Origin: an uncultured Sphingomonadales bacterium
Lineage (GTDB): Bacteria; Pseudomonadota; Alphaproteobacteria; Sphingomonadales; Sphingomonadaceae
Length of the DNA: 64,000 nucleotides
Assembly (NCBI GenBank): GCA_903832325.1
Contig: CAILBC010000015.1
Span: forward strand, 1 to 64,000
Direction: 5' to 3'
Part shown: one piece after another, positions 1 to 8,248 of the stretch
Numbering within the stretch: the stretch's first letter is position 1
How the letters are laid out: every line of letters begins with the position of its first letter
Notes under the pieces: model-generated
Told to the model about the DNA's origin: nothing
Seen by the model: the letters and a program-made list of their open reading frames with translations, nothing else
The model's database searches: none
Translations under genes and position numbers: made by a program

Positions 1-40
1 AATGTATCTAAGAAAATAATTTGGGGGGCGGGTCCGGGGG

Positions 41-87
41 AGCGGGCCAGTACCGACTTCCCGGAACGGCGATTCGGGTCAGACACT
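41..87 (+). repeat. Copy 1 of a dispersed structured intergenic repeat
   Basis: This stretch matches 56023-56069 over about 47 bases (AGCGGGCCRGTACCGACTTC, then a hairpin, then TCAGAC-CT). The hairpin here is CCCGGAAC/GATTCGGG, where copy 2 has CCCGAAAC/GTTTCGGG. One changed stem position forms a G-T wobble here and one pair is lost, so the stem is largely kept. The G-rich run at 23-40 resembles the right arm of the inverted repeat in copy 2. Any left arm would lie outside the window. No transposase is nearby. Confidence 0.7.
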
Positions 88-90
88 AGA

Positions 91-125
91 GCCTGATGAC
101 ATGATATTGAATCATGTCATCAGGC
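91..125. repeat. Perfect 15-bp inverted repeat (hairpin)
   Basis: Arms GCCTGATGACATGAT (91-105) and ATCATGTCATCAGGC (111-125) are perfect reverse complements around the five-base loop ATTGA. The element lies about 90 bp beyond the stop of the leftward CorC-like gene, so it may end that transcript, but it has no T-tract. A dimeric-protein binding site is the alternative. Confidence 0.6.
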
Positions 126-215
126 GATAAGCCCGCGCGGCGCTTGCGCGATGCGTTCCACGCATAACACATCCGTATTACGGCTGTTGGTCGGCGGGCA
201 GCGCGTTCGTGCTGC

Positions 216-1541
216 CTATCCGTCCAGCGTGGCAGCCGCCGGTGCGTGCTTCACCCGGTCGGCCAGCAGCTTGTCGATCTTGCGCCCGTCCATGTCGATC
301 ACTTCGAACCGCCAGCCCTGGCTGACGAAGTGTTCGCCTTCGTGAGGCAGGCGTTTCAGCACGGAAAGCGCAAACCCGGCCACGGTGGCATAGTCGCGGT
401 CTTCGGGCAGATCGATGCCCAGCCGCCCCGCCATGGCATCGGCGGGCAGCGCGCCCGATATCAGCAGCGATCCATCCTCGCGCTCGATCAGCAGCGGCGT
501 ATCGCCATCATCGCCATGCGCCACAAACGTGCCGGCGATCGCATCGAGCAAGTCGGCCGGGGTGACGATCCCTTCAAGATGGCCATATTCATCGTGCACC
601 AGCGCCAGCGCCACTTCGGCCTGCTGGATCTGGCGCAGGGCATCCATCGAATCGAGTTGATCGGGCACGATCGCCGGCTTTTTCATCAGCCCGGCCAGAT
701 TGGCCGGCTCGCCGCGCACCAGCGCCTGCAGCACATCGCGCACGCGCACCACGCCGACCACCGTATCGACCGATCCGTCGGCCACGAGCAGAAGCGAATG
801 CGGGCATTCGGCAATCGCCGTGCGCACCGCCGCATCGCCGGCGTGGTGGTCGATCCAGTGCAATTCGGTGCGCGGGGTCATCATGTCGCGCACCGGGCGC
901 TCGGCCAGCCGCATCACGCTGGTCATCAGCGCGCGCTCATCCTCTTCGATCACGCCGGTGCGCGTGGCTTCGGCAAAGATCATTTCCAGCTCTTCGGTGG
1001 TCACATCGTGCGATCCGGCGTCGTGCACGCCAAACAGCCGCAGCACGAGTTCGGACGAGGTATCGAGCAGCCACACCAGCGGCGCGGTGACTTGCGCAAC
1101 CACCGCCATCGGCCGCGCCGCGATCACCGCGATCGGTTCGGCCGACCGCAGCGCCAGTTGCTTGGGCACCAGTTCACCGATCACCAGGCTGCAATAGGTG
1201 GTCACCGCGATCACCAGCGCAAAGCCGGCCTCGCCGGCCAGGTGATCGGGCACGCCCAGCAGCGCCAGCCGTTCGCCCATCGGGCCGCCCAGCCGCGATC
1301 CGGAAAAGGCGCCGGCAATGATGCCGACCAGCGTGATGCCGATCTGCGCGGTGGACAGCAGCTTGCCCTGATCGCTGGCCAGATCGAGCGCGAGCGCCGC
1401 GCTGACCGATCCGGCCTCTGCGCGCAGTTTCAGCCGCGCCGGACGCGCCGACACGATGGCCAGCTCGGACATGGAAAAAAGGCCGTTCAGAACGACCAGG
1501 GCGCCAATGATGACGACATCGGTCCAGGGAAAAGGTGTCAC
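216..1541 (-). CDS. HlyC/CorC-family CBS-domain membrane protein (CNNM type)
   Basis: This 441-aa protein has an N-terminal DUF21/CNNM membrane domain. The first hydrophobic segment is near residues 7-28, with further segments to about 150. A cytosolic CBS pair follows near 215-340, and a CorC_HlyC small domain sits near 350-430. Family members are proposed to act in Mg2+/Co2+ efflux or in membrane integrity; the substrate cannot be read from the sequence. The start is GTG (1541) without a strong Shine-Dalgarno, and the stop is at 216. It is transcribed away from the ompA-like gene across a 170-bp divergent region. Despite the hemolysin-family name, nothing here suggests a toxin. Confidence 0.85.
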   Translation of the reverse strand: MTPFPWTDVVIIGALVVLNGLFSMSELAIVSARPARLKLRAEAGSVSAALALDLASDQGKLLSTAQIGITLVGIIAGAFSGSRLGGPMGERLALLGVPDHLAGEAGFALVIAVTTYCSLVIGELVPKQLALRSAEPIAVIAARPMAVVAQVTAPLVWLLDTSSELVLRLFGVHDAGSHDVTTEELEMIFAEATRTGVIEEDERALMTSVMRLAERPVRDMMTPRTELHWIDHHAGDAAVRTAIAECPHSLLLVADGSVDTVVGVVRVRDVLQALVRGEPANLAGLMKKPAIVPDQLDSMDALRQIQQAEVALALVHDEYGHLEGIVTPADLLDAIAGTFVAHGDDGDTPLLIEREDGSLLISGALPADAMAGRLGIDLPEDRDYATVAGFALSVLKRLPHEGEHFVSQGWRFEVIDMDGRKIDKLLADRVKHAPAAATLDG

Positions 1542-1627
1542 AGGGCAAGCCGCTAGCAGATTTGGCGCGATTAGCGAAGGGCCCCACCGATCATCCCGTT
1601 CGGATTCCGTTCAGCATAAGCGCGGTT

Positions 1628-1639
1628 ATTGACGTCAAT
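1628..1639. promoter_or_regulatory. 12-bp perfect palindrome in divergent promoter region
   Basis: ATTGACGTCAAT is a perfect palindrome lying between the divergent CorC-like and OmpA-like genes. It could be a binding site for a dimeric regulator or part of a -35 region (TTGACG). There is no second copy in the window that I noticed. Confidence 0.3.
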
Positions 1640-1711
1640 CGCCCGGCGGGGATGCCAATCGTCATCAAATCCGGGTACTACGGTCTACCACGTTGATTGC
1701 AGGGGATGGTC

Positions 1712-2404
1712 ATGACGGTTCGCAGGGTTTTCTTGTCTTCGCTTTGTGCGGTTTCACTCGTCGGCACATCGGCCTGTGTGACCGATCCCAACACCGGGCA
1801 GCAAAAGGTTTCGCGCACCGCGATCGGCGCGGGCGCCGGGGTGCTGGGCGGGCTGCTGCTGGGCGGGTTGATCGGTGGCGGCACCGGGCGGATCATCGGC
1901 GCGGGGATCGGCGGCATTGCCGGCGCCGCGGTCGGCTATACGATGGACAAGCAGATCAAGGAGCTGAAGGAACAGACCGCGGGCAGCGGCGTTGATGTGA
2001 AGCCGGTCGACGATGGCCAGGCGATTCTGGTCAACCTGCCCAGCGGTGTGACGTTTGATACCGACAGCACGGTGATCAAGCCCGGATTTCGCGATACGCT
2101 CGACAAAGTCGGTGCCAGCCTGGCGCGTTATCCCAATTCGCTGATCGATGTGTATGGCCACACCGATTCGACCGGGTCCGACGCCTATAACCAGACGCTG
2201 TCGGAAAACCGGGCGCACGTGGTGGCCGATTATCTGGCTTCGCGCGGGGTCGCGCCGGCGCGCATCCGCAGCACCGGGTTTGGCAAGACGCAGCCGGTGG
2301 CATCGAACGACACCCCCGAAGGCCGCGCCGCGAACCGCCGCGTGGAAATCAAGATCGTGCCGGTGACGCAGGATGATGTCGCCAAGGCGCGCGGAGCGAA
2401 CTGA
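1712..2404 (+). CDS. OmpA-family outer-membrane lipoprotein (YiaD-like)
   Basis: The 230-aa product begins with a lipoprotein signal ending in lipobox VGTSAC. A glycine-zipper membrane segment follows (GVLGGLLLGGLIGGGTG, about residues 45-85). The C-terminal half is an OmpA-like peptidoglycan-binding domain with VTFDTDSTVIKPGF and DVYGHTDSTGSDAYNQ. It should link the outer membrane to the wall. I chose ATG 1712 because AGGGG at 1701-1705 is six bases upstream. An in-frame TTG at 1697 and ATG at 1706 would spoil that spacing. The order lipobox, Gly-zipper, OmpA matches E. coli YiaD. Confidence 0.88.
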   Translation: MTVRRVFLSSLCAVSLVGTSACVTDPNTGQQKVSRTAIGAGAGVLGGLLLGGLIGGGTGRIIGAGIGGIAGAAVGYTMDKQIKELKEQTAGSGVDVKPVDDGQAILVNLPSGVTFDTDSTVIKPGFRDTLDKVGASLARYPNSLIDVYGHTDSTGSDAYNQTLSENRAHVVADYLASRGVAPARIRSTGFGKTQPVASNDTPEGRAANRRVEIKIVPVTQDDVAKARGAN

Positions 2405-2429
2405 ACAACGCCACCATCCGGTCCTTGAC

Positions 2430-2460
2430 GCCGTGCCGTGCCGGCTGGCATCGGCACGGC
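2430..2460 (+). terminator. Hairpin between OmpA-like gene and aldo/keto reductase
   Basis: GCCGTGCCG (2430-2438) pairs with CGGCACGGC (2452-2460) around a 13-base loop, directly before the Shine-Dalgarno of the next gene. No T-run follows, so it is at best a weak terminator or attenuator. Confidence 0.3.
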
Positions 2461-2477
2461 AGCAAGGAGAATCCCCC

Positions 2478-3527
2478 GTGTCTGATGCCGCCTCTCTTTC
2501 GATTCCCCCCCTTTCGATTCCCAGGCGCGTAATAAACGGCCGCCTTACAAATCCGGTGGGGCTTGGCTGCATGTCGCTCAGCTGGGCCTATGCCAGGCGG
2601 CCGTCGGACGAAGACGGCGTGGCCCTGCTGCAACGCGCCGTCGATCTGGGGTATGATCATTTCGACACCGCCCGGCTCTATGGCCAGGGGCACAACGAAA
2701 CGCTGGTGGGCGAGGCGCTGAAGGGCCGGCGCGACAAAGTGTTTCTGGCCAGCAAGATGGGCATTTCCCTCAGCGGCGAACGGCGCGGGGTGGATTGCAA
2801 GCCGGAAACGATTCGCGAACAGCTCGAAGTGTCGCTGCGCCTGCTGCAGACCGATCACATCGACCTTTATTACATGCACCGCCGCGATTTCACCGTGCCG
2901 ATCGAGGATTCGGTGGGAGCGATGGCCGACCTGATCAAAGAGGGCAAGATCGGCGCGATCGGCCTTTCGGAAATGTCGGCCGACACGCTGCGCCGCGCCG
3001 CCGCGGTTCATCCGATTGCCGCGATGCAGACCGAATATTCGCCCTGGTCGCGCCAGGCCGATATCGCGGTGATCGATGCCTGCCGCGAACTGGGCACCAC
3101 CTTTGTGGCGTTTTCGCCAGTCGGGCGCGGGGCGCTGGCCAATGGCGTGGCCGATCCGGCCGGGCTTGATGAAGGCGATCTGCGCCCCGGCATGCCGCGC
3201 TTCAAGGGCGCCAACTGGCGGCACAACCGCGCGCTGATCGACCAGTTCGCCGCGCTGGCCAAGGCCGCCGGGGTGACCCCGGCGCAACTGTCGCTCGCCT
3301 GGGTGCTGGCGCGCGGGGATCACGTCGTGGCCATTCCCGGCACCGCGAATGTCGCGCATCTCGAAGAAAACATCGCGCGCTGGGATTGGGCAATTCCGGC
3401 CGATCTGGCGGCGCAAGTCGATGCGCTGATCAACCACGAAACGGTTGCCGGGCACCGTTACGCCAGGGCGATGCAGGCAACGATCGATACCGAAGATTTC
3501 GATACGTTCTTCGAACTGGCCGACTGA
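2478..3527 (+). CDS. Aldo/keto reductase
   Basis: This 349-aa protein has a TIM-barrel NADPH-dependent aldo/keto reductase fold. The catalytic tetrad is visible: Asp and Tyr in FDTARLYGQGHNE, Lys in LASKMG, His in YYMHRRD. The C-terminal cofactor-binding part contains AIPGTANVAHLEEN, typical of the YakC/AKR13-like subgroup. The likely role is reduction of small aldehydes or ketones in the cytosol; the substrate is unknown. The start is GTG 2478, preceded by AAGGAGA at 2464-2470. Upstream in-frame ATG codons lack a ribosome site. It ends 11 bp from the convergent IMPase-family gene. Confidence 0.88.
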   Translation: MSDAASLSIPPLSIPRRVINGRLTNPVGLGCMSLSWAYARRPSDEDGVALLQRAVDLGYDHFDTARLYGQGHNETLVGEALKGRRDKVFLASKMGISLSGERRGVDCKPETIREQLEVSLRLLQTDHIDLYYMHRRDFTVPIEDSVGAMADLIKEGKIGAIGLSEMSADTLRRAAAVHPIAAMQTEYSPWSRQADIAVIDACRELGTTFVAFSPVGRGALANGVADPAGLDEGDLRPGMPRFKGANWRHNRALIDQFAALAKAAGVTPAQLSLAWVLARGDHVVAIPGTANVAHLEENIARWDWAIPADLAAQVDALINHETVAGHRYARAMQATIDTEDFDTFFELAD

Positions 3528-3537
3528 GCGCAGCTTT

Positions 3538-4314
3538 TCAGGCCAGTTTCGCCGCCCGTTCGGCCAGGCGCAGCACCGCAGCGTGGTGGATCGCCGGCGC
3601 GGTGACCAGCAGGCCGAACGCGCGCGGATCGCGCTTGTTGAAATCGAATGCCTGGCCAAATGCGTCGGTCACTTCGGCGCCGGCCTCGCGCGCGATCAGG
3701 CACGCAGCGGCGATGTCCCATTCAAAACCCCAGCGCAGCGTGGCCAGGATATCGGCATCGTCGCTGGCCACCATGGCAATGCGCAGCGCGATCGAATTGG
3801 GCTTGTCGACCATGGTCAAATCCTGGTCGATGCGTGGCAGGCTGTCGGCGGGCACCCGCGCGCCGGGCAATTCGCCGCGCGTGCTGGCAACCAGCGGGCG
3901 GCCATTGCGCGTGGCGCCGCGCCCGGCGGTGGCAATCCAGAATTCGTCGCGCGCCGGGGCATCGAGCACCCCGATCAGCGCGCGCCCCGCGCTGACCAGC
4001 GCGACCGATACGCACCAGCCGGGCCGTCCGCGCACGAAATCGCGCGTACCGTCCACCGGATCGACCACCCAGCACAGCGACCGGTCCAGCCGGTCGGGAT
4101 GATCGGCGGTTTCTTCGGACAGCCAGCCGGCGCTGGGCAGCAGTGCGCCCAGTTCGGTCTTGAGAAAGGCATCGACCGCCAGATCGGCCTCGCTCACCGG
4201 GTTTCCGGGCGATTTGTCCCACACTTCGGGGGCGTGCCCGTGCCCCGGCCAGTGCGCCATGGCCAGCGCACCGGCCTGGCGCACGATGGCTTCCAGGCGG
4301 GCGTAATCGATCAT
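3538..4314 (-). CDS. Inositol monophosphatase-family phosphatase
   Basis: The 258-aa product is a Mg2+-dependent phosphatase of the IMPase superfamily. The metal-binding signature is [12 protein letters not shown], with the upstream acidic site in WLSEETAD and the C-terminal [19 protein letters not shown]. Relatives include SuhB, CysQ (3'-phosphoadenosine 5'-phosphate phosphatase) and histidinol-phosphatase HisN. The sequence alone does not decide between them. ATG 4314 was chosen because homology starts there (MIDYARLE); in-frame codons further upstream encode non-homologous, low-quality sequence. Confidence 0.82.
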   Translation of the reverse strand: MIDYARLEAIVRQAGALAMAHWPGHGHAPEVWDKSPGNPVSEADLAVDAFLKTELGALLPSAGWLSEETADHPDRLDRSLCWVVDPVDGTRDFVRGRPGWCVSVALVSAGRALIGVLDAPARDEFWIATAGRGATRNGRPLVASTRGELPGARVPADSLPRIDQDLTMVDKPNSIALRIAMVASDDADILATLRWGFEWDIAAACLIAREAGAEVTDAFGQAFDFNKRDPRAFGLLVTAPAIHHAAVLRLAERAAKLA

Positions 4315-4555
4315 CGCCACGGCGATGCGACATGCCGCCGGGCAAAGCAAGCGCGCCCTCCCCGCCCTTTGTCGCGGCACGTCGGCTCATTCGTATGCGT
4401 GCCCACCGGCCGGGCAGTTTTGCACTGTGGCATCCGGGCGGCATCTCGCCCCTTTTCAAGCCGGTGGCCGTGTGCTTAAGGCGGCTGGCAACGACCGGTC
4501 CGGCAGCCCTGCCGGGCAGGACTCGTCCCTCTTTCGTGACAGCGGGGAACTTCGC

Positions 4556-5755
4556 ATGAACGTGCATGAATACCAGGCCAAGGAACTGCTCGCCAAGTAT
4601 GGCGTAAGCATCCCCGCGGGCATTGCCGCGCTCACGGTTGAAGAGGCGGTGGCTGCGGCAAAGCAGCTTCCCGGGCCGCTTTACGTGGTGAAATCGCAGA
4701 TTCACGCAGGCGGCCGCGGCAAAGGCAAGTTCAAGGAACTGCCCGCTGATGCCAAAGGCGGCGTGCGTCTGGCCAAATCGCTTGACGAAGTGGCGCTCCA
4801 TGCCCGCGAAATGCTGGGCAACACGCTGGTCACCATCCAGACCGGCGAAGCGGGCAAGCAGGTCAACCGGCTTTACGTCACCGACGGTGTGGACATTGCC
4901 AAGGAATACTACCTGTCGCTGGTGGTTGATCGCGGAACGGGCCGCGTCGCGCTGATCGTTTCGACCGAAGGCGGCATGGACATCGAAGAAGTTGCCCATT
5001 CGACGCCGGAAAAGATTGCCACGGTCGTGATCGACCCTGCCACCGGGTTCCAGCCGCATCATGGCCGCGCGGTTGCTTATGCGCTGAAGCTGTCGGGTGA
5101 TCTGAACAAGAAGGCGCAGGTGCTGTCGAAGCAGCTTTATGAAGCGTTCGTTGCGCTCGATTGCGACATGCTGGAAATCAACCCGCTGGTCGAAGCGGCC
5201 GATGGCCAGCTGCTGGTGCTCGATGCCAAGATGAGCTTTGACGGCAATGCGCTCTATCGCCACCCCGACGTGTTCGCGCTGCGCGATGAAAGCGAAGAAG
5301 ACGCGGCCGAAATCGAAGCGTCGAAATACGACCTCGCCTATATCAAGCTCGACGGGAACATCGGGTGCATGGTCAATGGCGCGGGCCTTGCCATGGCGAC
5401 GATGGACATCATCAAGCTGAACGGCGAATTCCCCGCCAACTTCCTCGATGTCGGCGGCGGCGCAACCACCGAAAAGGTCACGGCCGCGTTCAAGATCATC
5501 CTGCGCGATCCGGCGGTGAAGGGCATTCTCGTCAACATCTTCGGCGGGATCATGAAATGCGACATCATTGCCAACGGCATTGTCGCCGCCGCCAAGGAAG
5601 TGAACCTGCAAGTGCCGCTGGTTGTCCGGCTGGAAGGCACCAACGTGCAAGAGGGCAAGGATATCCTTGCCAACTCGGGTCTCCCGATTGTCCCTGCCAA
5701 TGACCTTGGCGATGCCGCGCAGAAGATCGTGGCCGAAGTCCGGAAGGTTTCCTGA
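4556..5755 (+). CDS. sucC: Succinyl-CoA synthetase (ADP-forming) subunit beta
   Basis: This 399-aa protein starts with the family N-terminus [17 protein letters not shown] and has the usual full length. The ATP-grasp domain (about 1-240) carries the [10 protein letters not shown] nucleotide-binding segment, and the C-terminal domain carries the [15 protein letters not shown] segment. With SucD it converts succinyl-CoA, ADP and phosphate to succinate, CoA and ATP in the TCA cycle. ATG 4556 is fixed by homology; upstream in-frame codons are non-homologous. It is followed three bases later by sucD, so the two subunits are co-transcribed. Confidence 0.97.
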   Translation: MNVHEYQAKELLAKYGVSIPAGIAALTVEEAVAAAKQLPGPLYVVKSQIHAGGRGKGKFKELPADAKGGVRLAKSLDEVALHAREMLGNTLVTIQTGEAGKQVNRLYVTDGVDIAKEYYLSLVVDRGTGRVALIVSTEGGMDIEEVAHSTPEKIATVVIDPATGFQPHHGRAVAYALKLSGDLNKKAQVLSKQLYEAFVALDCDMLEINPLVEAADGQLLVLDAKMSFDGNALYRHPDVFALRDESEEDAAEIEASKYDLAYIKLDGNIGCMVNGAGLAMATMDIIKLNGEFPANFLDVGGGATTEKVTAAFKIILRDPAVKGILVNIFGGIMKCDIIANGIVAAAKEVNLQVPLVVRLEGTNVQEGKDILANSGLPIVPANDLGDAAQKIVAEVRKVS

Positions 5756-5758
5756 ACC

Positions 5759-6643
5759 ATGTCGATCCTCGTCAACAAGCACACCAAGGTCATCACCCAG
5801 GGGATGACCGGCAAGACCGGCGCGTTCCACACCCAGGCCGCGCTCGATTATGGCACGCAGATGGTTGCGGGCGTTACCCCGGGCAAAGGCGGCACCAGCC
5901 ACATCGGCCTGCCGCAATTTGACGCCGTGGCCGAGGCCAAGGCGGCAACCGGCGCCACCGCGTCGTGCATCTATGTGCCGCCCCCGGGTGCGGCCGACGC
6001 GATTCTGGAAGCGATCGATGCGCAGATGGAACTGATCGTGTGCATTACCGAAGGCATCCCGGTGCTCGACATGGTGCGCGTGAAGCGCGCGCTGCAGGGT
6101 TCGAAATCGCGCCTGATCGGCCCCAACTGCCCCGGCGTGCTGACGCCGGGAGAATGCAAGATCGGCATCATGCCCGGCAGCATTTTCAAAAAAGGCAGTG
6201 TCGGCGTCGTGTCGCGCTCGGGCACGCTGACGTATGAAGCGGTGTTCCAGACATCGAACATCGGCCTGGGCCAGACCACCGCGGTGGGCATTGGCGGCGA
6301 TCCGGTGAACGGCACCAATTTTATCGACGTGCTCGAACTGTTCCTGGCCGATGACGATACCAAGTCGATCATCATGATCGGTGAAATCGGCGGCGATGCC
6401 GAAGAACAGGCCGCGCAGTTCCTGATCGATGAGGCCAGGCGTGGCCGCAAAAAGCCGATGGCCGGCTTCATCGCGGGCCGTTCGGCGCCTCCGGGCCGCC
6501 GCATGGGCCATGCCGGTGCGATCGTTTCGGGCGGCAAAGGCGATGCGGAAAGCAAGATCGCCGCGATGGAAGCCGCCGGCATCCGCGTCAGCCCCTCGCC
6601 CAGCCTGCTGGGCGAAACGCTGGCCGAAGTGCTCAAGGGCTGA
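5759..6643 (+). CDS. sucD: Succinyl-CoA synthetase subunit alpha
   Basis: The 294-aa alpha subunit has an N-terminal CoA-binding Rossmann domain ([19 protein letters not shown]). Its C-terminal half carries the active-site histidine in [13 protein letters not shown], which is transiently phosphorylated. It pairs with sucC three bases upstream and is followed by a strong terminator. In many alphaproteobacteria sucCD sits with sucAB or mdh, but here it is a two-gene unit. Confidence 0.97.
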   Translation: MSILVNKHTKVITQGMTGKTGAFHTQAALDYGTQMVAGVTPGKGGTSHIGLPQFDAVAEAKAATGATASCIYVPPPGAADAILEAIDAQMELIVCITEGIPVLDMVRVKRALQGSKSRLIGPNCPGVLTPGECKIGIMPGSIFKKGSVGVVSRSGTLTYEAVFQTSNIGLGQTTAVGIGGDPVNGTNFIDVLELFLADDDTKSIIMIGEIGGDAEEQAAQFLIDEARRGRKKPMAGFIAGRSAPPGRRMGHAGAIVSGGKGDAESKIAAMEAAGIRVSPSPSLLGETLAEVLKG

Positions 6644-6667
6644 ATTCGACCATAGTTTTTGCAAAAA

Positions 6668-6695
6668 GGGCCGGGGGCAACCCCGGCCCTTTTTT
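6668..6695 (+). terminator. Rho-independent terminator of sucCD
   Basis: A 9-bp perfect stem (6668-6676 with 6681-6689) closes a GCAA tetraloop and is followed by six T residues. It lies 25 bp after the sucD stop. Confidence 0.93.
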
Positions 6696-6730
6696 GTGGC
6701 TGCGCGCGCGGCTTGCTTGCGCCCGATTAT

Positions 6731-6747
6731 AATTGACCGATCGTCTA
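6731..6747 (-). promoter_or_regulatory. Operator-like motif upstream of tetR
   Basis: On the minus strand this reads TAGACGATCGGTCAATT and contains the palindromic core CGATCG. The same motif, TAGACGNNCGGTCNATT, recurs at 7405-7421 before the porin gene. Position (35 bp before the tetR start) and duplication suggest binding by the adjacent TetR repressor and autoregulation. This is inferred only. Confidence 0.5.
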
Positions 6748-6781
6748 GTAAATGGTACCGTGCCGGCGGAAAGGACGATCG

Positions 6782-7387
6782 ATGGCTCGCGCCGAATCCG
6801 AACTGCGAAAACTCGATGTGCGTCATGCCCTGCTCGACGCCGGCATCGCGCTGTTCCTGAACGGCGGTTTTGCCGCGGCATCAGTGGGTGACATCGTGCA
6901 GCGCGCGGGCGTTCCAAAGGGATCGTTCTACTATTACTTCGACACCAAGGATGCGCTCGCCTGCGAATCGGTCGATCGGTATGTCGGCTTTGACGGCGAT
7001 GCGCGCCAGCGTCTGGTGCAGGGCCCGGGTGGCCCGCTCGCGCGCCTGCGGGCCTATTTCGCAGACCATGCTGCAGCGTTCGAAAAGGCCGATTTTCAGA
7101 CCGGCTGCCTGCTGGGAATCCTCGGCCTCGAACTCGCGGCGACCCGGTCACCGGTTTCGGCGCGCATTCGCCGCGCGATCGACGATTGGGCCACGGCGCT
7201 GGGTGCTGCGGTGGCAGCGGCAAGATCGGCGGGCGAGATCAGGGCGGCACAGCCGGCCGAAACGCTGGCCAGGGTCCTGATCAGCGCGTGGGAAGGCGCG
7301 TTGTTGCGGATGCGGCTGGAACGCGATGCCGGGCCCTTGCACGAATTCCAGACCATCGTTCTGGATTCGATCCTGCTGCCCGCCTGA
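6782..7387 (+). CDS. TetR/AcrR-family transcriptional regulator
   Basis: This 201-aa regulator has an N-terminal helix-turn-helix (ASVGDIVQRAGVPKGSFYYY, about residues 30-50) typical of TetR repressors. An all-helical ligand-binding domain follows. The start at ATG 6782 has AAGGA just upstream. It precedes the porin gene on the same strand, and operator-like motifs flank it at 6731 and 7405. It therefore likely controls itself and the porin. The inducer is unknown. Confidence 0.88.
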   Translation: MARAESELRKLDVRHALLDAGIALFLNGGFAAASVGDIVQRAGVPKGSFYYYFDTKDALACESVDRYVGFDGDARQRLVQGPGGPLARLRAYFADHAAAFEKADFQTGCLLGILGLELAATRSPVSARIRRAIDDWATALGAAVAAARSAGEIRAAQPAETLARVLISAWEGALLRMRLERDAGPLHEFQTIVLDSILLPA

Positions 7388-7404
7388 TTTTTTCTGCCAA
7401 TTGA

Positions 7405-7421
7405 TAGACGGGCGGTCGATT
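7405..7421 (+). promoter_or_regulatory. Operator-like motif upstream of TorF-like porin
   Basis: TAGACGGGCGGTCGATT matches the motif before tetR at 14 of 17 positions, in the opposite orientation. It lies about 57 bp before the porin start codon, where a TetR repressor would block transcription. Confidence 0.5.
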
Positions 7422-7477
7422 ATTCATGCCCTGACCGGCCAACCTCAGTTCAGCAACCGACCGAAAGGCCCGAAACG

Positions 7478-8209
7478 ATGAAAAGACGTGCCCATGCCGC
7501 GCTTTCGGTGCTGGTTGCAACCGGCGCACTGGTCACGCCGGCCTGCGCCCTTGCCCAAGACGCCGTCCTGCCCGCTGCGCCTGCCGCACAAACCCCGGCT
7601 TCATCCGGCGTGACTGCGGTCCTGTCGCTGACCGGTGCCACGGACTATGTCTGGCGCGGCGAATCCCAGACCAACGAAAAGCCGGTGGTGTTCCTGGAAG
7701 TCGACCTGACGGCGGGCCGGTTCTATCTCGACGTCAGAACGGAAAATGTCGATTTTTCGGGCGTCAAACAGGAATATGATTCGCGTGGCGGCTATGTCGT
7801 GCCGCTGGGCAAGTTCAAGCTCGACATGGGCTATGTGCGGTATGGCTTTATCAACGCGCCGGTCAATTTCGACACGCTGGAAGGCACCGCAACGCTCAGC
7901 CGGGATATCGGCAAAGTCAACGTGCACGCCGGGATCTATTACACCGGCAACTATTTCGCCGCACATCGCGCGGGCGAATATTACGAGCTTGGCGCAAGCT
8001 GGACCGTTAACCCCAAAGTCGCGATTTCCGGCGTGTTGGGCCATCAGGACGTGGATCGGACGCTGCATTACAACACGTGGAATGTCGGCGTCGATTATAC
8101 CTGGCGCAAAGGGATCGATCTGACCGTGCTCTATGCCGATACCGACACGCAGGCGTTTGGCCCGCTGGCGCGGTCGCGGATCGTGGCCAGCCTTGCCTTT
8201 GCCTTCTGA
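7478..8209 (+). CDS. TorF-family putative porin
   Basis: The 243-aa protein has a cleavable signal peptide ending near ACALAQ. The body is a beta-strand-rich outer-membrane domain: alternating strands, TDYVWRGESQTNEKPV near the start, and aromatic girdle residues. It ends in AFAF, with the terminal phenylalanine expected for BAM-dependent insertion. It resembles the uncharacterised TorF/TIGR02001 family. The substrate is unknown. A TetR-type site in its promoter suggests ligand-induced expression. Confidence 0.85.
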   Translation: MKRRAHAALSVLVATGALVTPACALAQDAVLPAAPAAQTPASSGVTAVLSLTGATDYVWRGESQTNEKPVVFLEVDLTAGRFYLDVRTENVDFSGVKQEYDSRGGYVVPLGKFKLDMGYVRYGFINAPVNFDTLEGTATLSRDIGKVNVHAGIYYTGNYFAAHRAGEYYELGASWTVNPKVAISGVLGHQDVDRTLHYNTWNVGVDYTWRKGIDLTVLYADTDTQAFGPLARSRIVASLAFAF

Positions 8210-8219
8210 CTGCGGATCG

Positions 8220-8248
8220 GATTTCGGCCCGGATCAGGGGCCGAAATC
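8220..8248. terminator. Bidirectional hairpin between convergent genes
   Basis: GATTTCGGCCC (8220-8230) pairs perfectly with GGGCCGAAATC (8238-8248) around a 7-base loop. It lies after the porin stop and overlaps the last codons of the leftward MBL gene. There is no T-tract, so efficiency is uncertain. Confidence 0.5.

Noticed and set aside
216..1541. Hemolysin annotation for the CorC-like gene
   Set aside because: The name derives from an old family label; the architecture is DUF21-CBS-CorC, linked to ion homeostasis rather than a toxin.
3722..6826. A very long open frame on the minus strand across sucCD (over 1000 codons)
   Set aside because: It is antisense to three well-recognised genes, has His/Arg-rich sequence typical of frames opposite GC-rich codons, and has no domain.
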